NCBI GenBank assembly: GCA_028554795.2
Contig: CM068838.1
Span: 93,358,974 to 93,422,973 of the forward strand
Reading direction: 5' to 3'
DNA: 64,000 nt
Origin: Sinohyriopsis cumingii
Lineage: Eukaryota > Mollusca > Bivalvia > Unionida > Unionidae
Position numbers and translations under genes: made by a program. This document shows positions 12,145 through 23,309 of this stretch, piece after piece. Below the pieces are notes generated by a model, which was given only the letters and a program-made list of their open reading frames with translations, did not search any database and was not told the origin of the DNA. How positions within the stretch are numbered: position 1 is the first letter of the stretch; each line of letters opens with the position of its first letter.

Positions 12145-13400
12145 CTTCTCATATTATCTACTATTCACACAAAGGTAATAAGACAAAAAACTAACCATAT
12201 TATATACTATCCACACACGCAGAAATGCCAAATCAAACACCAAAATTTACCATCCACACACGAGAGAAGCTAACAACATAACCACAATCTACTATCCACA
12301 CACGCTGAGAAGCCGAAACATAACCATAATATACTGTCCACACACGGTGAGAAGCCAAATCAAACCCAAAAGTTACCATTCACACACGTCAAGAAGCAGA
12401 AATAAACACAACATTTACTATCCACACACACAGAGATGCCAAATTAAACACAAAGTCTACTATCCACACACGCGGAGAAGTCAAATCAAACCCAAACTAT
12501 ACTATCCGCACATTATCCAAATTAAACCCTAACTATACTATTCACACACACCGAGAAGCAAAAACAAACCCAATTATAATATTAACACAAAAGGAAAGTT
12601 AAACAAGCACACACTCTACTATCCACACAAACCTACGTGAGCACTTACAAACCCCAATAATCTACTATCCACACACGAGAAGCAGAAACATAACCATAAT
12701 ATACTATCCACACACGCTGAGAAGCCAAAACATAATCACAATCTACTATCCACACACGAGAAGAAGGCAAATCAAACCCAAAATTTACCATTCACACACG
12801 TCAAGAAGCAGAAACAAACCCACCATTTACTATCCACACACACAGATATGCCAAATCAAACCATACAATCTACCATCCACACACGCCAAGAAGCAGAAAC
12901 AAATCCACCATTTACTACCTACACACGCAGAGATGCCAAATCAAACCCCCAAATCTACCATCCACACACGGGAGAAGCTAAAAACATAACCACGATCTAC
13001 TATCCACACACGGAGAAGCAGAAACATAACCATAATATACTATCCACACACGTTGAGAAGCCAAAACATAACCACAATATACTATCCACACACGAGAAGA
13101 AGTCAAATCAAACCCAAACTTTACCATTCACACACGCCAAGAAGCAAAAACAAACCCACCATTTACTACCCACACACGCAGATATGCCAAATCAAACCCC
13201 AAAATCTACCATCAACACACGGGAGAAGCTAAAAACATAACCACAATCTACTATCCACACACGGAAAAGCAGAAACATAACCATAATACACTATCCACAC
13301 CCGTGAAGGTTTAAAAAAACATACTCTCTACTATCTACACAAAGGTACTTCAGCACTTACAAAATCCAACAATCTATCATCCACACAAACGTACGTGAGC
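12145..13400. repeat. ACTATCCACACACG minisatellite
   Basis: About 1.25 kb of short units built on CTACTATCCACACACG plus a variable 20-40 nt spacer (GAGAAGCCAAAACATAACC-like and similar). Two or three spacer types recur in higher-order blocks. Open frames through it are repeat artefacts. The same unit occurs inside copy A (53220-53515, opposite strand) and at the right edge (63290-64000). Confidence 0.9.
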
Positions 13401-13411
13401 GCTTACAAACA

Positions 13412-13414
13412 CAT

Positions 13415-13455
<41 letters not shown>

Positions 13456-13485
13456 GACACACACAAACACACACACGCACACAAT
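13412..13485. repeat. (CA)n microsatellite
   Basis: CA dinucleotide run with a few interruptions, grading out of the minisatellite. Confidence 0.9.
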
Positions 13486-13555
13486 TACACCAGGAAAGGA
13501 GGAAGTGTTTATATAAACACTACTCCACATTCTCACATTGGCAAATTGAAAAGTG

Positions 13556-13594
13556 TTTCTTTTCTAGAGTTTTTGGTTAGCCCTGAAAAGGGCT
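13556..13594 (-). terminator. Histone-type mRNA 3' end signal, gene of Polinton B
   Basis: On the minus strand, 26 nt after the stop of the 138-codon gene, lies AGCCCTTTTCAGGGCT (13579-13594): a perfect 6-bp stem with loop TTTC. It is followed by AACCA, a plausible cleavage site, and 9 nt after the stem by CTCTAGAAAAGAAAC, a purine-rich block in the position of the histone downstream element that pairs with U7 snRNA. This fits the metazoan replication-dependent histone 3' end. No histone gene is present. Weaker versions sit in the same position in copies A and C. Confidence 0.8.
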
Positions 13595-13620
13595 GATCTT
13601 TGGAATTCCACATACACCTG

Positions 13621-14037
13621 TTAGTGATGGCACATTCCAGGTCTTGCTCCACAAACACATCTTCTGCTCCAGTAATTATCCCAGTTTACTGTAGCATATG
13701 GGAGTGCAGAGGCTTGAAGATTAGCCTCAGCACCCCAATCTTCTGTCTCTGGGATAATATAAACTTCCCTCTCTTTTCTTCTATGTCGCAGTCTAGGATG
13801 TTGGGGCCTCCTTATTTCTTCTTCCCAGCTTTCAGTTGGGCGAACCACAGGTAATTGTACTACTGATGGAAGAGTCTGTGGCTGTGGTTGACGTTGTGGT
13901 ACTGTTACTGTTGTTTGTGGAGGCGTCCTCGCCTCAGGTTTCACGTCACACTTAGGTTTCATCATAGGGTGAGACCTGATCCCTCTATTCTTTTCCTGCT
14001 CTTCTTTCTTTCTTCTCTGCTCCTCCTCCTCTTCCAT
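13621..14037 (-). CDS. Polinton Gln/Pro-rich protein, N-terminally truncated frame
   Basis: A 138-codon frame from ATG 14037 to TAA. The N-terminus is an acidic/basic run (MEEEEEQRRKKEEQEK), then a Pro/Gln-rich linker, then a C-terminal module with NWDNYWSRRCVCGARPG. I do not recognise a family. Copy A carries a broken homologue (52552-53000) in which the linker and the SRRCVC module can still be aligned. The start seen here may be secondary: an upstream ATG at 14106 is in frame but meets TAA at 14095-14097, where copy A has GAA, so the gene has probably lost its first segment. It is preceded by the shared promoter module and followed by the histone-like 3' end. The function is unknown. A virion component is a guess from its position. 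Confidence 0.6.
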   Translation of the reverse strand: MEEEEEQRRKKEEQEKNRGIRSHPMMKPKCDVKPEARTPPQTTVTVPQRQPQPQTLPSVVQLPVVRPTESWEEEIRRPQHPRLRHRRKEREVYIIPETEDWGAEANLQASALPYATVNWDNYWSRRCVCGARPGMCHH

Positions 14038-14193
14038 TCTTCCTTCTTCTACAATGGCCTCCTCTGCCAGCTCATTCAGGAGGCGCCTGGCATATTACAG
14101 GTGCATCTGGAGTTCCAACAGTTTGCTTATTCTGCTACTCATTCTTCACTGATGTCTCGTCGACAATGGGTAGCCAGACTGGCGAGTGTTTCC

Positions 14194-14196
<3 letters not shown>

Positions 14197-14243
<47 letters not shown>

Positions 14244-14275
14244 TTGAAGCACGGACGTGAAGGAAAACATCCCCT
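14197..14275 (-). promoter_or_regulatory. Shared Polinton promoter module with TATA box replaced by (TA)n
   Basis: 14245-14275 on the minus strand reads GGGGATGTTTTCCTTCACG then TCCGTGCTTC, identical in most positions to the module at 12097. Where the other three copies have ATATAAA, this one has a pure TA tract of about 45 bp (14197-14243). Confidence 0.7.
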
Positions 14276-14397
14276 AAGGCCCAAATCTTACATTACCTAT
14301 ACAATTACCAAACAAAAAAAAAACGCTCGGACCTAAAATAAACACTCACTTTTTTTCTACTAATAATTACTTATTCAACATTCCAAAAGGAAATCAG
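14276..14397. other. Junction between Polinton B and LINE
   Basis: Short A-rich stretch with no clear match to either neighbour. Confidence 0.3.
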
Positions 14398-14410
14398 ACA
14401 CGAACCTCAT

Positions 14411-15175
14411 AGCGGTATTCATAGACTTTGAAAAGGCATTCGACCTAGTGTGAACTAAATGCTTATTAGCCAAATTAAATCACTACGCCATAACAGGCCG
14501 AATGTTCAACTTCATCGAATACTTCCTAACGAACCGCAAGATAATAACTAGAGTCGGTGACACTCACTCTGATTTACAACCCTTAGAAAACGGAACTCCA
14601 CAAGGGAGTGTACTCAGTCCCACTCTGTTCAACCTCATGATCAATCACCTAGATAAGAACTTGGCATCTAACTTAACTGAAATATCGCAATTTGCCGATG
14701 ACAGTGGAATATGGAGAGCAGGAAACCCTTCCAACCACAAAATAATTAAAGACTTACAAGACAGCTTAAACAACATAGGAAAGTGGGCTGGCAAACGGGG
14801 TTTCAAACTAGTACACGAAAAAACTATAGCCGTAATATTTACCCCAAAACGTAAAATAAACAAGCATCTCCCTACACTGACAGTACAAAATCATGAAATT
14901 AAGTACGAAAAATTTGTATGATTCCTGGGAATCTATTACGATGAGCACTTAAGCTGGGGACACCACATCCAAGAATTAATTAAAAGATGCAATAGGGACC
15001 TCAACCTCCTCAAAAACCTTAAAGGGACCGACTGGGGATCCAATCAAGAAACACTGCTTACCCTATACAGGGCACTGATTAGATCCAAACTAGACTACGG
15101 ATGCCAAATATACAACTCAGCACCTAAACAGCATCTTAGAAAAACTAGACAATATACAAAGAAAAACCCTCATTA
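14411..15175 (+). pseudogene. LINE reverse transcriptase fragment
   Basis: Starts within RT motif A, visible as FIDFEKAFDLV with a TGA where Trp is expected (14451-14453). It continues with NGTPQGSVLSPTLFN and the catalytic FADD box at 14691-14702, then FLGIYYD and thumb-like sequence LDYGCQIYNSA. A TGA after KYEKFV (about 14919) and a frame change near 15120-15180 break the frame. Confidence 0.8.
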
Positions 15176-15561
15176 CAATCACTGGCGCGCTACCATCAAC
15201 ATCTCTAGCGAACTCCTAGTACTAACCGAAGAACTCACACGCTGTCTCCGACGACAAGAACTGATTCTAAGATACGCAGCCAGATTAACATCCCACTCAA
15301 ATTCCCACCCCACTAGAATAGCGATAGAAAAATGTGACAAACCATTTAGCAATAAACTCAACACCTAACCCCTACAGAGAATTAGTGAACGAACTTATAG
15401 AGCAACTCTACATTGGAAATCTCAAACATGAAACAAACAAACACTTCGGAACCGAACCTTGGACCAACGAAGAGCCAAAAATCAGTATCTCCCTCACCAA
15501 ATATGGTAATAAAAAGGATCAAGAACATCAACTGCACACCATCGCAACAGAAGAAATTGAC

Positions 15562-16313
15562 ACCAACTACTCAGATTTCCTTAAGATATAAACTGATGGA
15601 TCAAAAACTAAAGGACCAGACAAAACGGCAGCCGCATTTGTCATCCCTGAATTAAACATCAAAGTAGGACATAGACTACCCGACCACTGCTCAATATATA
15701 CGGCGGAATTCTGGGCCATAAAAGAAGCACTTAAATGGGTCGAGCCTAACAACACTCCAATGACAGTAATTATAAGCGACTCACTTAGCGTCATCTCCTC
15801 AATACGTAAAAACAATACCAAATACGGAGAAAATTTCCTGAAACAAACCAACTTAACGCTAAAAAGCTTAAACAACAATAAACAGCACATAGAATTCATA
15901 TGGATTCCATTCCATATAAATATACCAGGCAATGACCTAGCAGATTTAATAGCTAAACAAAAACTTAACGAACCTAGCCACGTCCAATTCGACTACAGTG
16001 TTAGCGAAATATACAGCCTAACAACATCATTAATAACAAAAAAATGGCAGCAAAAAATGGAATGAGAGTACCCAAGGTAGGAAACTTTACAACATCATTA
16101 ATGAAGTCAAAAGAAACAGGAAATCACCCGTACTCCAAAGTAAAGATCAAAAGATAATTAATAGAATATATACAGGTCAAACCAAACCGGCTACCAGTTA
16201 TGACAAGCACATAGGACCATTCCCACACAATCCTAATTGCTATTATTGCCAGGTGCCTGATGACCTACCGCACATATTCAATGTATGCCTTAAATTTAAA
16301 AAGAAAGGGACGT
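15562..16313 (+). pseudogene. LINE RNase H domain and C-terminal Cys/His segment
   Basis: The four acidic/His landmarks of RNase H type 1 are readable: TDGS (15594), TAEFWAIKEAL, IISDSLSVI, and FIWIPFHINIPGNDLADLI. A TAA sits just before TDGS where a Tyr codon is expected, and another frame change lies near 16065. The segment ends with CYYC and HIFNVC. It degraded the RNA strand of the RT hybrid when the element was live. Confidence 0.75.
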
Positions 16314-16329
16314 AGCTAGTATATGATTG

Positions 16330-17077
16330 ATGATTAGGCATGTTAAACGGCGAAGCCTCGAACTGCTAGAGGAGTGGGGTGTGTGTGGGTACAGGGCAAC
16401 ATTGTTGCAATCTAGACGGTCTGAGATAGCATTTCATGCATCTTGTTGAGACTTTCTGAACCTTGGTACTGTTTTAATACTGTAAAAAATAAAAAGAAAA
16501 CATCAAATTCTTATGAACAGACTCAATAAAATCGAGTTTGCTACTATCTTGTTCGTGTTTTTGCTTCTAATGAATCCTCTTTTCCGTATGTATTGTATTA
16601 TATAAATATAGATTTCATATCGGTTTCGTGAGTGAAACTTACACCATAGAAAAAAATCGTCAAAATTCTGTGAAGGCAGCTACCTTTCTGCCTTGCAGGC
16701 AGCTACGCTCCTTATCATCGCTAATATACTGTTGAGTTGTTTACCTGCCCTGTTGAACCTTGCCACTTTACCGAAGTGAAACATAGTCATGCATTTATCA
16801 GTTTGTTCAATATGTCCAAAGCAAAGTTCAGATATTCTGAAAATGTTCCGCATTTTGGGACATTTAAAAAAAAGTATAACGGAGAGAATTACGATAGTGA
16901 CAGATTAACAACGTTCCATTGCACACAATTGTTTCCTTAAAAGATAAAAGAAAAACATTAAGAAAGACACAGCTCAGTGAGTAATAAGTTGATTTCATTT
17001 TAGAAGTGGTTCAAAAATCAACGCTGAGTTTTGATAACAAAACATTTTACCCTAAGGTCATAATTTCACCTGAACGG
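16330..17077. other. No recognised feature
   Basis: Nothing supported. The ORF at 16737-16940 has no recognisable domain. Confidence 0.45.
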
Positions 17078-17320
17078 GTCGTTATTTAACAGGACATTAA
17101 AAAAGGGTCAGTTTTTAACGTGAAATTTTGATCACGTTGAAAAATTACCGACCGGGTCAGAATTCAACGAGGGTCAAAATGTGATACTACATCTGGGTCG
17201 TTATTTAACAGGACATTTAAAAAAGGGTCAGATTTTAACGTGAAATTTTGATCACGGTCGTTGAAAAATGATTCGGCGGGTCAGAATTCAACGAGAGTCA
17301 AAATTTAACACTACATGGGC
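17078..17320. repeat. AACGTTGAA/GGGTC modular repeat, two tandem copies
   Basis: Two tandem copies of about 120 bp (17078-17193 and 17194-17317), each beginning GGGTCGTTATTTAACAGGAC and ending TCAAAAT(N)TRAYACTACAT. It is related, inverted, to 10452-10622. Confidence 0.7.
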
Positions 17321-17329
17321 TCTCTCTTT

Positions 17330-17875
17330 TCCTTACATTCGACTCATGTTATTTGATAGACACTGTAATCTATTAGCAATTATTATATAATGACTGGAAA
17401 GACAAGCTTAGCTACTGTCAAATTGTTCACTTGACATTCTTAATATTCCTCGCTTATATTCACTGGTCTGTGCGTTTTTCTGTCCGCATAACATCTCAGT
17501 TCAGCAGTATGTTTGTCCGTGTGTGATCGTGTCCGTCTTAATTTTCACCCAGCTGTTAGGAGGCGCTTTCATCGTTTCAAGTTTTAAGCATGAATGCCCA
17601 TCATATCCAGGACCATCCATTCGCCAATTATCAGTCAGTTCGTTGTTTGCCCCTCCATCCCTTGCTCTGTTAATCTCGTAGTTGCGTCCGTTTTGGTTTA
17701 CAATCATTGAACCATATTCCAGTTATCCGTTCCCTTCTATGTCGTTAGATTTATATCTGCCAGCGCATCCTATTTACATTCATGCTTTCTCGGTGTTTGT
17801 CAATCAAACCAACCGTCTTTTGCCTATTCAAAATTCTAACTGATTATGTCGTCTTCCTTTATATCTTGTCCAAAC
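17330..17875. other. No recognised feature
   Basis: Nothing supported. Confidence 0.4.
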
Positions 17876-18150
17876 AAGGGGCCCAGTGTGGCCCAGCGAT
17901 CTAAATCCCCGGGGAGTCCAGTAGTCTACAGCACTTGCGTGTTCTGATCACTGCTGTTTGAGCTCACTCCTGGTGAGTTCGATTCTTACGCTCGGCCTGG
18001 GTGGGTAAGTGTAAACGTTTTCCAGTAGTTTAACGTAGGTTGGTGGTCCTTCAAGGTTTCTTCCGGGTTCTTCTTCTACCAGTTAGGCCAGCTGACATGT
18101 GCAGCCTATCATGTGAAGATAATTGGCGTTCAAAGCACAATCACAATTGC
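17876..18150 (+). mobile_element. SINE1, tRNA-derived
   Basis: The head has an A-box-like GTGGCCCAGCGATCTAA and a B-box-like GGTGAGTTCGATTCTTA, the layout of a tRNA-Ser/Leu-type promoter. The body carries GGTTGGTGGTCCTTCAAGG and TTCCGGGTTCTTCTTCTACCA, matching the copy at 55543-55765. Confidence 0.75.
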
Positions 18151-18265
18151 TCGAACAAAAGATCTATAAGAAGAGGAGTAGCGTTAACTACAAAAGAGAG
18201 AAGGGAATTCAATAACAATCATTTTAAAGAATTGTTATTCCTTCTATCCTATGTCCGTCGGTTTG

Positions 18266-18367
<102 letters not shown>

Positions 18368-18369
18368 CC

Positions 18370-19768
18370 ACTAAATGTTTACCAGTTGTCCATGTGCTTT
18401 ACAGATACACTGAGTATTGTGTGGGTTACACATGACTAGTAGTCACGTATGTTTAGTCGCTGACGGTTTCCATAATGCATGTACACAAATAGTATTTTGT
18501 CTAAGCAAGTTGAGACGTACCCAATAGTTTTGTTTTTTAACCAATCCTTTTAGTTATTGTTGTAAAACTGTTTTCCTTCATCAACTATATCCTTCCTGAA
18601 ATATTTTCTTTAAATATTTCCTTGAAATTATCCCGATTGTCATCTCCCGATTTTGTTGTACGCTCTATGCACATGCGTAATTTGACAAGACGTATCTCAC
18701 TATCAATATATGCACTATCTAAATACGCTTACTGTATGTTTTCTAATGGTTATCAACAGGAATAGCAGGTACTCGTTTAAATGAAAATCGTTTTAGTGAT
18801 TGCTTGTATAGTATATGTAGATTATATTAATCAGTATTCCTTTACATTAGCATATACTATTGTTTCATTTGTGCGGTTTAGTTTGCTCCAACGATGGATC
18901 GTTTATCAAAATGAACTGGATTGTTAATATCTCACAACTTCGAAACTCAGCATTAGTCTGTAGATTTGCAATTGACGTCCCCTTTGACTTCCCATATAAT
19001 GCACCCCTGGAACAATTAAAAATCGAGATTGTTCTCCGACTGCTCTGATTTGTATGCTACCGGTTAGTTTTGATTGGCTAAGATGGTGAAACTTCCGCCC
19101 ATAACATACGAAGCTTGAAATCAAGTAAGCGTCCGCAATACGAGAAGCCCCCTAAAATTGTTTTACGGTTCAGTATAACTCATAAACTGGATACATGCAG
19201 TCAATAAGGTCTTATGTTACACAATGCAATTGGTATATTACTTGACAATATTTACTTTTCGAGTTTACAAAAAAAGTGTAATACTGTCCTGCATTAAACG
19301 TCTGATATTTTTGTCATATCATAGTAACAAAATATAAGGAAACGTGTGATCTATATGTAATTTACTATCATTTGTTTTCACTGGGGCGACAAAACAGTCC
19401 CCTTATAACGTATGCACACAGATGGTCTCTGTGGAAACATACACACACATTTGTTCGTTTTTGTTTTATGAATATATTTGTAATGCGCAAAATGAATTTG
19501 ATTAATTTTACCTGCGCTGCGCTTCTTAAGAATGCTAAGATCTAGGTAGTTTCTACTTGTGCCGAGCTTGCATATTTGTAGAGATGGAAATCAAAATATA
19601 CAATATATGTTCATTTCATAGTCCACTAATTCTTTTTGAATAGGAAACACATCATGATGACACCAAATAATTTGGTTGAAAAGATCGATTCAGTTTAATG
19701 ACTTTCCATACTAGAAAGGGTTTGTCTCCTGCTGTTATAGTCAAATTATACTCATCATATATCTGTTT
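18370..19768. other. No recognised feature
   Basis: Nothing supported. Confidence 0.4.
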
Positions 19769-19769
19769 T

Positions 19770-20226
19770 TACAAAGATGTTAGATATATCTGTAAATACA
19801 AAAATGTAAGATATACCTATAAGTACAAAGATGTAATATATACTTATAAGAACAAAGATGTAATATATACCTGTAAATATAAAGATGTAATATATACCTG
19901 TAAGAAAAAAGATGTAGGACATAACTCTAAGTAAAATGATGTAAGATATGCCTATAGGTGCAAAGATGTGAGATATAAATATTAGTAGAAACAAATAAGA
20001 TATACTTATAAGTACAAAGATGTAAGATAGTCACATCCACGTTTCAAGATATACATGTAAGTACAAATACGTAGGATATTCATGTAAGAAAAAATGTAAG
20101 ATGTACCTGTAAGTACAGACATGTAAAACACATACATGCAAGATAAACGATATACATATAAGTACAAAGATTCAATATGTACTAGTAAATACCAAGGTGT
20201 AAGATATACATACAAGTACAAGTAAG
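19770..20226. repeat. 28-29 bp minisatellite
   Basis: About 16 diverged units of the form ACAAAGATGTAAGATATACC plus TGTAAGT. Units are most regular at 19800-19900 and decay to the right. Confidence 0.85.
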
Positions 20227-20229
20227 TGA

Positions 20230-20990
20230 TAATTGCAAACTATTTGTCTTCTATCACATGAACTTGCTCAGATGTCATCTTGTTGAAAATAAATTGCAAC
20301 ATTCCTGCACAGATTACAGGCACACATTCGTATGGAAATGTACGTTGAACATACATTTAGAAGCAATACATCTTGATTTTCTGCAAGTTTGTGTTACGCT
20401 CATTCAGTAAATACATGCTTTGTTTTCCAGGGCATTCACTGAACGGAAAACATATTGTCGTAAACATTAACGTTGCTATCAACAGAAATCAGTGGACAGA
20501 GCGAGATAACTAAATGCTTTGTGAACTTTATGTTCGTGTTGGTGGATCGTGTAAACGTATTGTGATTAGTCAATGAGGGATTTGTCTGAGCATATGCAAA
20601 AAAGTACGATACTTATTTATATCCATGTCTGATGAATATTCTGTATTGTATGTGTGTCAACACCGTTAACAATAATCAACAAAATACAGTTGTCTCTGAT
20701 CACCTTGGGGGATTTTAGTGTACGTATGTGTAACATAAATGACATCTGTGTTGTATGTATACCTCGTGAAATAATTCCGGATTGATTTGTTTGGTTGTCA
20801 AACATGACATCATCGTAAACCACAAGATTATTCACACAAGCACAAGTGCGTTTTACCATGCCAAAATTTGACCAAATATTGTTGACTCGAATATAATATT
20901 TTAACATTGGATTATGCTTGACCAGTGCTGCCTTGCGCGTTTATGAAAAGTCAGTCTCATTCATATTGCACGAATGCAGTATTTTTTATG
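20230..20990. other. No recognised feature
   Basis: Nothing supported. Confidence 0.4.
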
Positions 20991-21083
20991 GTCATGAGTT
21001 TATATTGTGTTTGATGCAAGACGGTCGCGGATACAACCGGGTAAAAGCAACAACGTCGTAAAGGCGATCAGTTACCTGCAAGT

Positions 21084-21318
21084 ATGCCAAATCTGGCTTT
21101 TAACAAAAAGTTTGTGCGAAGCTTCACAGTCACTGGCGATGATATTGCTGAGACACTCGGGAAATTACCAGGAACGCCATGGGCTAAGGACCCAGGGGAA
21201 AAGCATCTTCCAGGATATAATTATTGTGGCCATGGAACACGACTTGATATTAGACTTGACGAAAAAATGTCAACCAAAAGCAGATGAATTTCCAGTAAAT
21301 GCGATTGATTACGCGTGA
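21084..21318 (+). pseudogene. Phospholipase-A2-like fragment of virus/Polinton type
   Basis: A frame from ATG 21084 contains LPGYNYCGHGTRLD, which fits the calcium-binding loop (Y-x-G-x-G) of the PLA2 domain known from parvovirus VP1 and found in some adintovirus/Polinton genomes. A frame change follows, after which FPVNAIDYA matches the next part of the helix that should carry the His-Asp catalytic pair. That pair is not visible: a TGA follows at once. The next recognisable sequence is integrase-like, consistent with a decayed Polinton-related insertion. The family call rests on this short motif and spacing. Confidence 0.5.
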
Positions 21319-21489
21319 AATACTAAATAGAAAAATAAAGATCTGTATCAACGTCATATCAAGCTGACTCACATGTTGAAATCTATAAAAAAATGAACAT
21401 ATTAGAGAATCACTCGCAAACTTATTGCTAAGATCAGCGATGAGTGGTAAGTTAGCCGTGCGCGCAGGTAAGTAATTGTCCAATAGTTA

Positions 21490-22540
21490 ATAATAATGGA
21501 GTCGATTTATTATAGTCCAAGATGAAACTGGAAGGGCACAACAACCATTAGCAAACTCTCCGGTGCAGCAGTTGTCACATCTTCAGGTGCCGCAGATTGG
21601 TTGCTTTGATAGGCAATATGGCAAATGTATTTGCAATGTACCAAAACTATCGAGTACGGAAGGATTGATGTCAGCACGTCGAACCAAAATCTTGAGGCAG
21701 ATATCTTGATTTTGCCAAAATGCCGTCATTGCCACATCACGTAAACTGCACACATACAAATACGCTTGACAGTCCTTGATATTACAAGTAGATACACATA
21801 GGAGGATGCGCTATGGACTAAAACAGCAACTGAAGTCTCAGCCGCGTTTGAACGATCTTATTTACGTGGTGGCCTGCAATGACCACAGCTGTTACTGGTT
21901 CATCCTGGCAAAAAATTTCTCGGTGTAGTAAGATTGCTGAGACAACACCATAACGTTAAAATTAGACGTGGACACATCGCGGTACATCGTGATAAGGTAA
22001 TAGTTTAATGATTTAATTTAACACTTGCTGAGCCATTGTCAGGACATCCGTACGCACCAGAATTACAGACCATGGACAGATCTCATGAACGGGCTACCAG
22101 ACTAACTCACGTGATTACCGCGCTCAACAGTGAAGTCACTCGTGAAATTGCTATGAAACCCATCGATGCGATCGTGGAAAAACACATCCTGATTATAACA
22201 ATCTGTTGAACTTGAGGGTGATGCGAGTTACTGATCTCGTATGGACTGTAACCACACATGAAATTTCCAAGATGGCAAAATCAACTGACAGGCCTTCAAT
22301 TTACAGTCTAGATTCAATAGTTTCTCAACGTAGATTTGTCTGTGGACGATTACAGGTAATTCCGGAATATATACAATTACCAACAGCTTGGATTCGCTCT
22401 AGGAAAGAAAGTAAGCTCGAAGGTTGTTACTCGAGGGAGCTCGCTCCCTTAAGTCTGTTGCATTCAAGACATGTCATAGCGAAATTTTCGCGTGCGGCAG
22501 AGACAATTATCAATTATGCGCACGGTAAAGTGTCATGATA
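21490..22540 (+). pseudogene. Retroviral-type integrase remnant, Polinton-like
   Basis: Broken into several frames. TKTATEVSAAFER (about 21818-21856) resembles the part of an rve integrase core between the first two acidic motifs. The next stretch has GKKFLGVVRLLRQHHNVKIR where the second acidic motif would lie. RLTHVITALN...MKPIDAI (about 22100-22170) resembles the helix after the core, and EGCYSRELAPL (about 22420-22450) resembles the end of an SH3-like C-terminal domain. The catalytic D,D-35-E set cannot be read. An LTR-element integrase is the main alternative. Confidence 0.4.
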
Positions 22541-22559
22541 AATTAAACATCACAATCAA

Positions 22560-23110
22560 ACTGACTCTTTTTGTGTTCTCGCGCATAACCAGCTAATTGT
22601 TTGTTTAACGTGGATAGATGCACCAGTCGTTGGCGGATAAAATAGCGTCTTTACAATCACTCGACGATTGTTGTGACAGAGCCCGCTCAATAAACTATAC
22701 GGAAACTTGAACACTTTCAATGAGAGCTAGATGTCCTTGTGTATCCCTTCCTGGAATCGTGACTAAACTATTTTGTCTACGTGATCAGTAGAACCGGAAG
22801 AGTTGGAAAGCTCAAATAGTCTACGTTGAGGGGAATAATTCAAGTGAATAATCTATTGGCGACTCTACAGCGTCAATTAGAAATCTGTTAAGCATCGATA
22901 ACAGGTTTATTGACGAATATGTCATTATTGAAGACCTCAAGTAAATGAACTGCACCTAATCACCATCATAGTAGTTAACGACCGTGCCAGTATTTGTACC
23001 GTCGTGTAAAAACGTATTTATTGACATCAATACACCACGCGACGCCGTATCTATAGTTCTGCGGGGCCCATAATTAGTCTTGTACAACCGCATTTATTGT
23101 CAGATATATA
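22560..23110. other. No recognised feature
   Basis: Nothing supported. Confidence 0.35.
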
Positions 23111-23129
23111 TATTTGGCCAGTGTTCCAC

Positions 23130-23302
23130 GATGCAGTGCTGGACAAAATCCTTGCGTGAACTGTGGCGTGTGCATTAAGTGGAAAACATATTTATGTGTA
23201 TCTTGTGGAGGCAGAAAATACCGAATGCTCAAAAGATATTTTGAAATAACAGACGCCTCATACGAAAGTAAAAGAAACGACAGATATATTAAAAATTACT
23301 AT
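23130..23302 (+). other. Cys-rich zinc-ribbon-like fragment
   Basis: Open stretch with CVNCGVC and CVSCGGRKY, giving closely spaced CxxC pairs as in a zinc ribbon. No ATG fits well and no family is recognised. It may belong to the same decayed element as the integrase remnant. Confidence 0.3.
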
Positions 23303-23309
23303 TAAAGAA

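Larger units (their letters stand above)
11070..14275 (-). mobile_element. Polinton/Maverick copy B, one end
   Basis: The terminus is AGTAGT at 11076, as in copy A (44995) and copy D (62325). It is preceded by CATCAG (11070-11075), the expected place for a 6-bp target duplication whose partner is not in the window. Inward come a subrepeat-built terminal repeat, a coiled-coil gene (-), its promoter, an ACTATCCACAC minisatellite, a histone-like 3' end, a Gln/Pro-rich gene (-) and its promoter. The same order occurs at the right end of copy A. The element stops near 14275, where LINE-associated sequence begins, so the rest is lost or displaced. Integrase, PolB and major capsid genes are absent. 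Confidence 0.75.
14398..16315 (+). mobile_element. Non-LTR retrotransposon, I-type with RNase H, 5' truncated
   Basis: Contains in order the later half of a reverse transcriptase, an RNase H domain and a C-terminal Cys/His segment (CYYC followed by HIFNVC near 16240-16300). RT plus RNase H in one ORF points to the I superfamily of LINEs. The 5' part (endonuclease, first RT motifs) is missing, and several stops and frameshifts inactivate it. It abuts Polinton copy B. Confidence 0.8.

Noticed and set aside
12145..13400. CRISPR array
   Set aside because: Units are too short, degenerate and grade into (CA)n; spacers repeat. This is a eukaryotic minisatellite.
22434..22449. Perfect hairpin AGGGAGCTCGCTCCCT as another histone-like signal
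   Set aside because: The loop is CTCG, it lies inside the integrase-like coding stretch, and no purine block follows.
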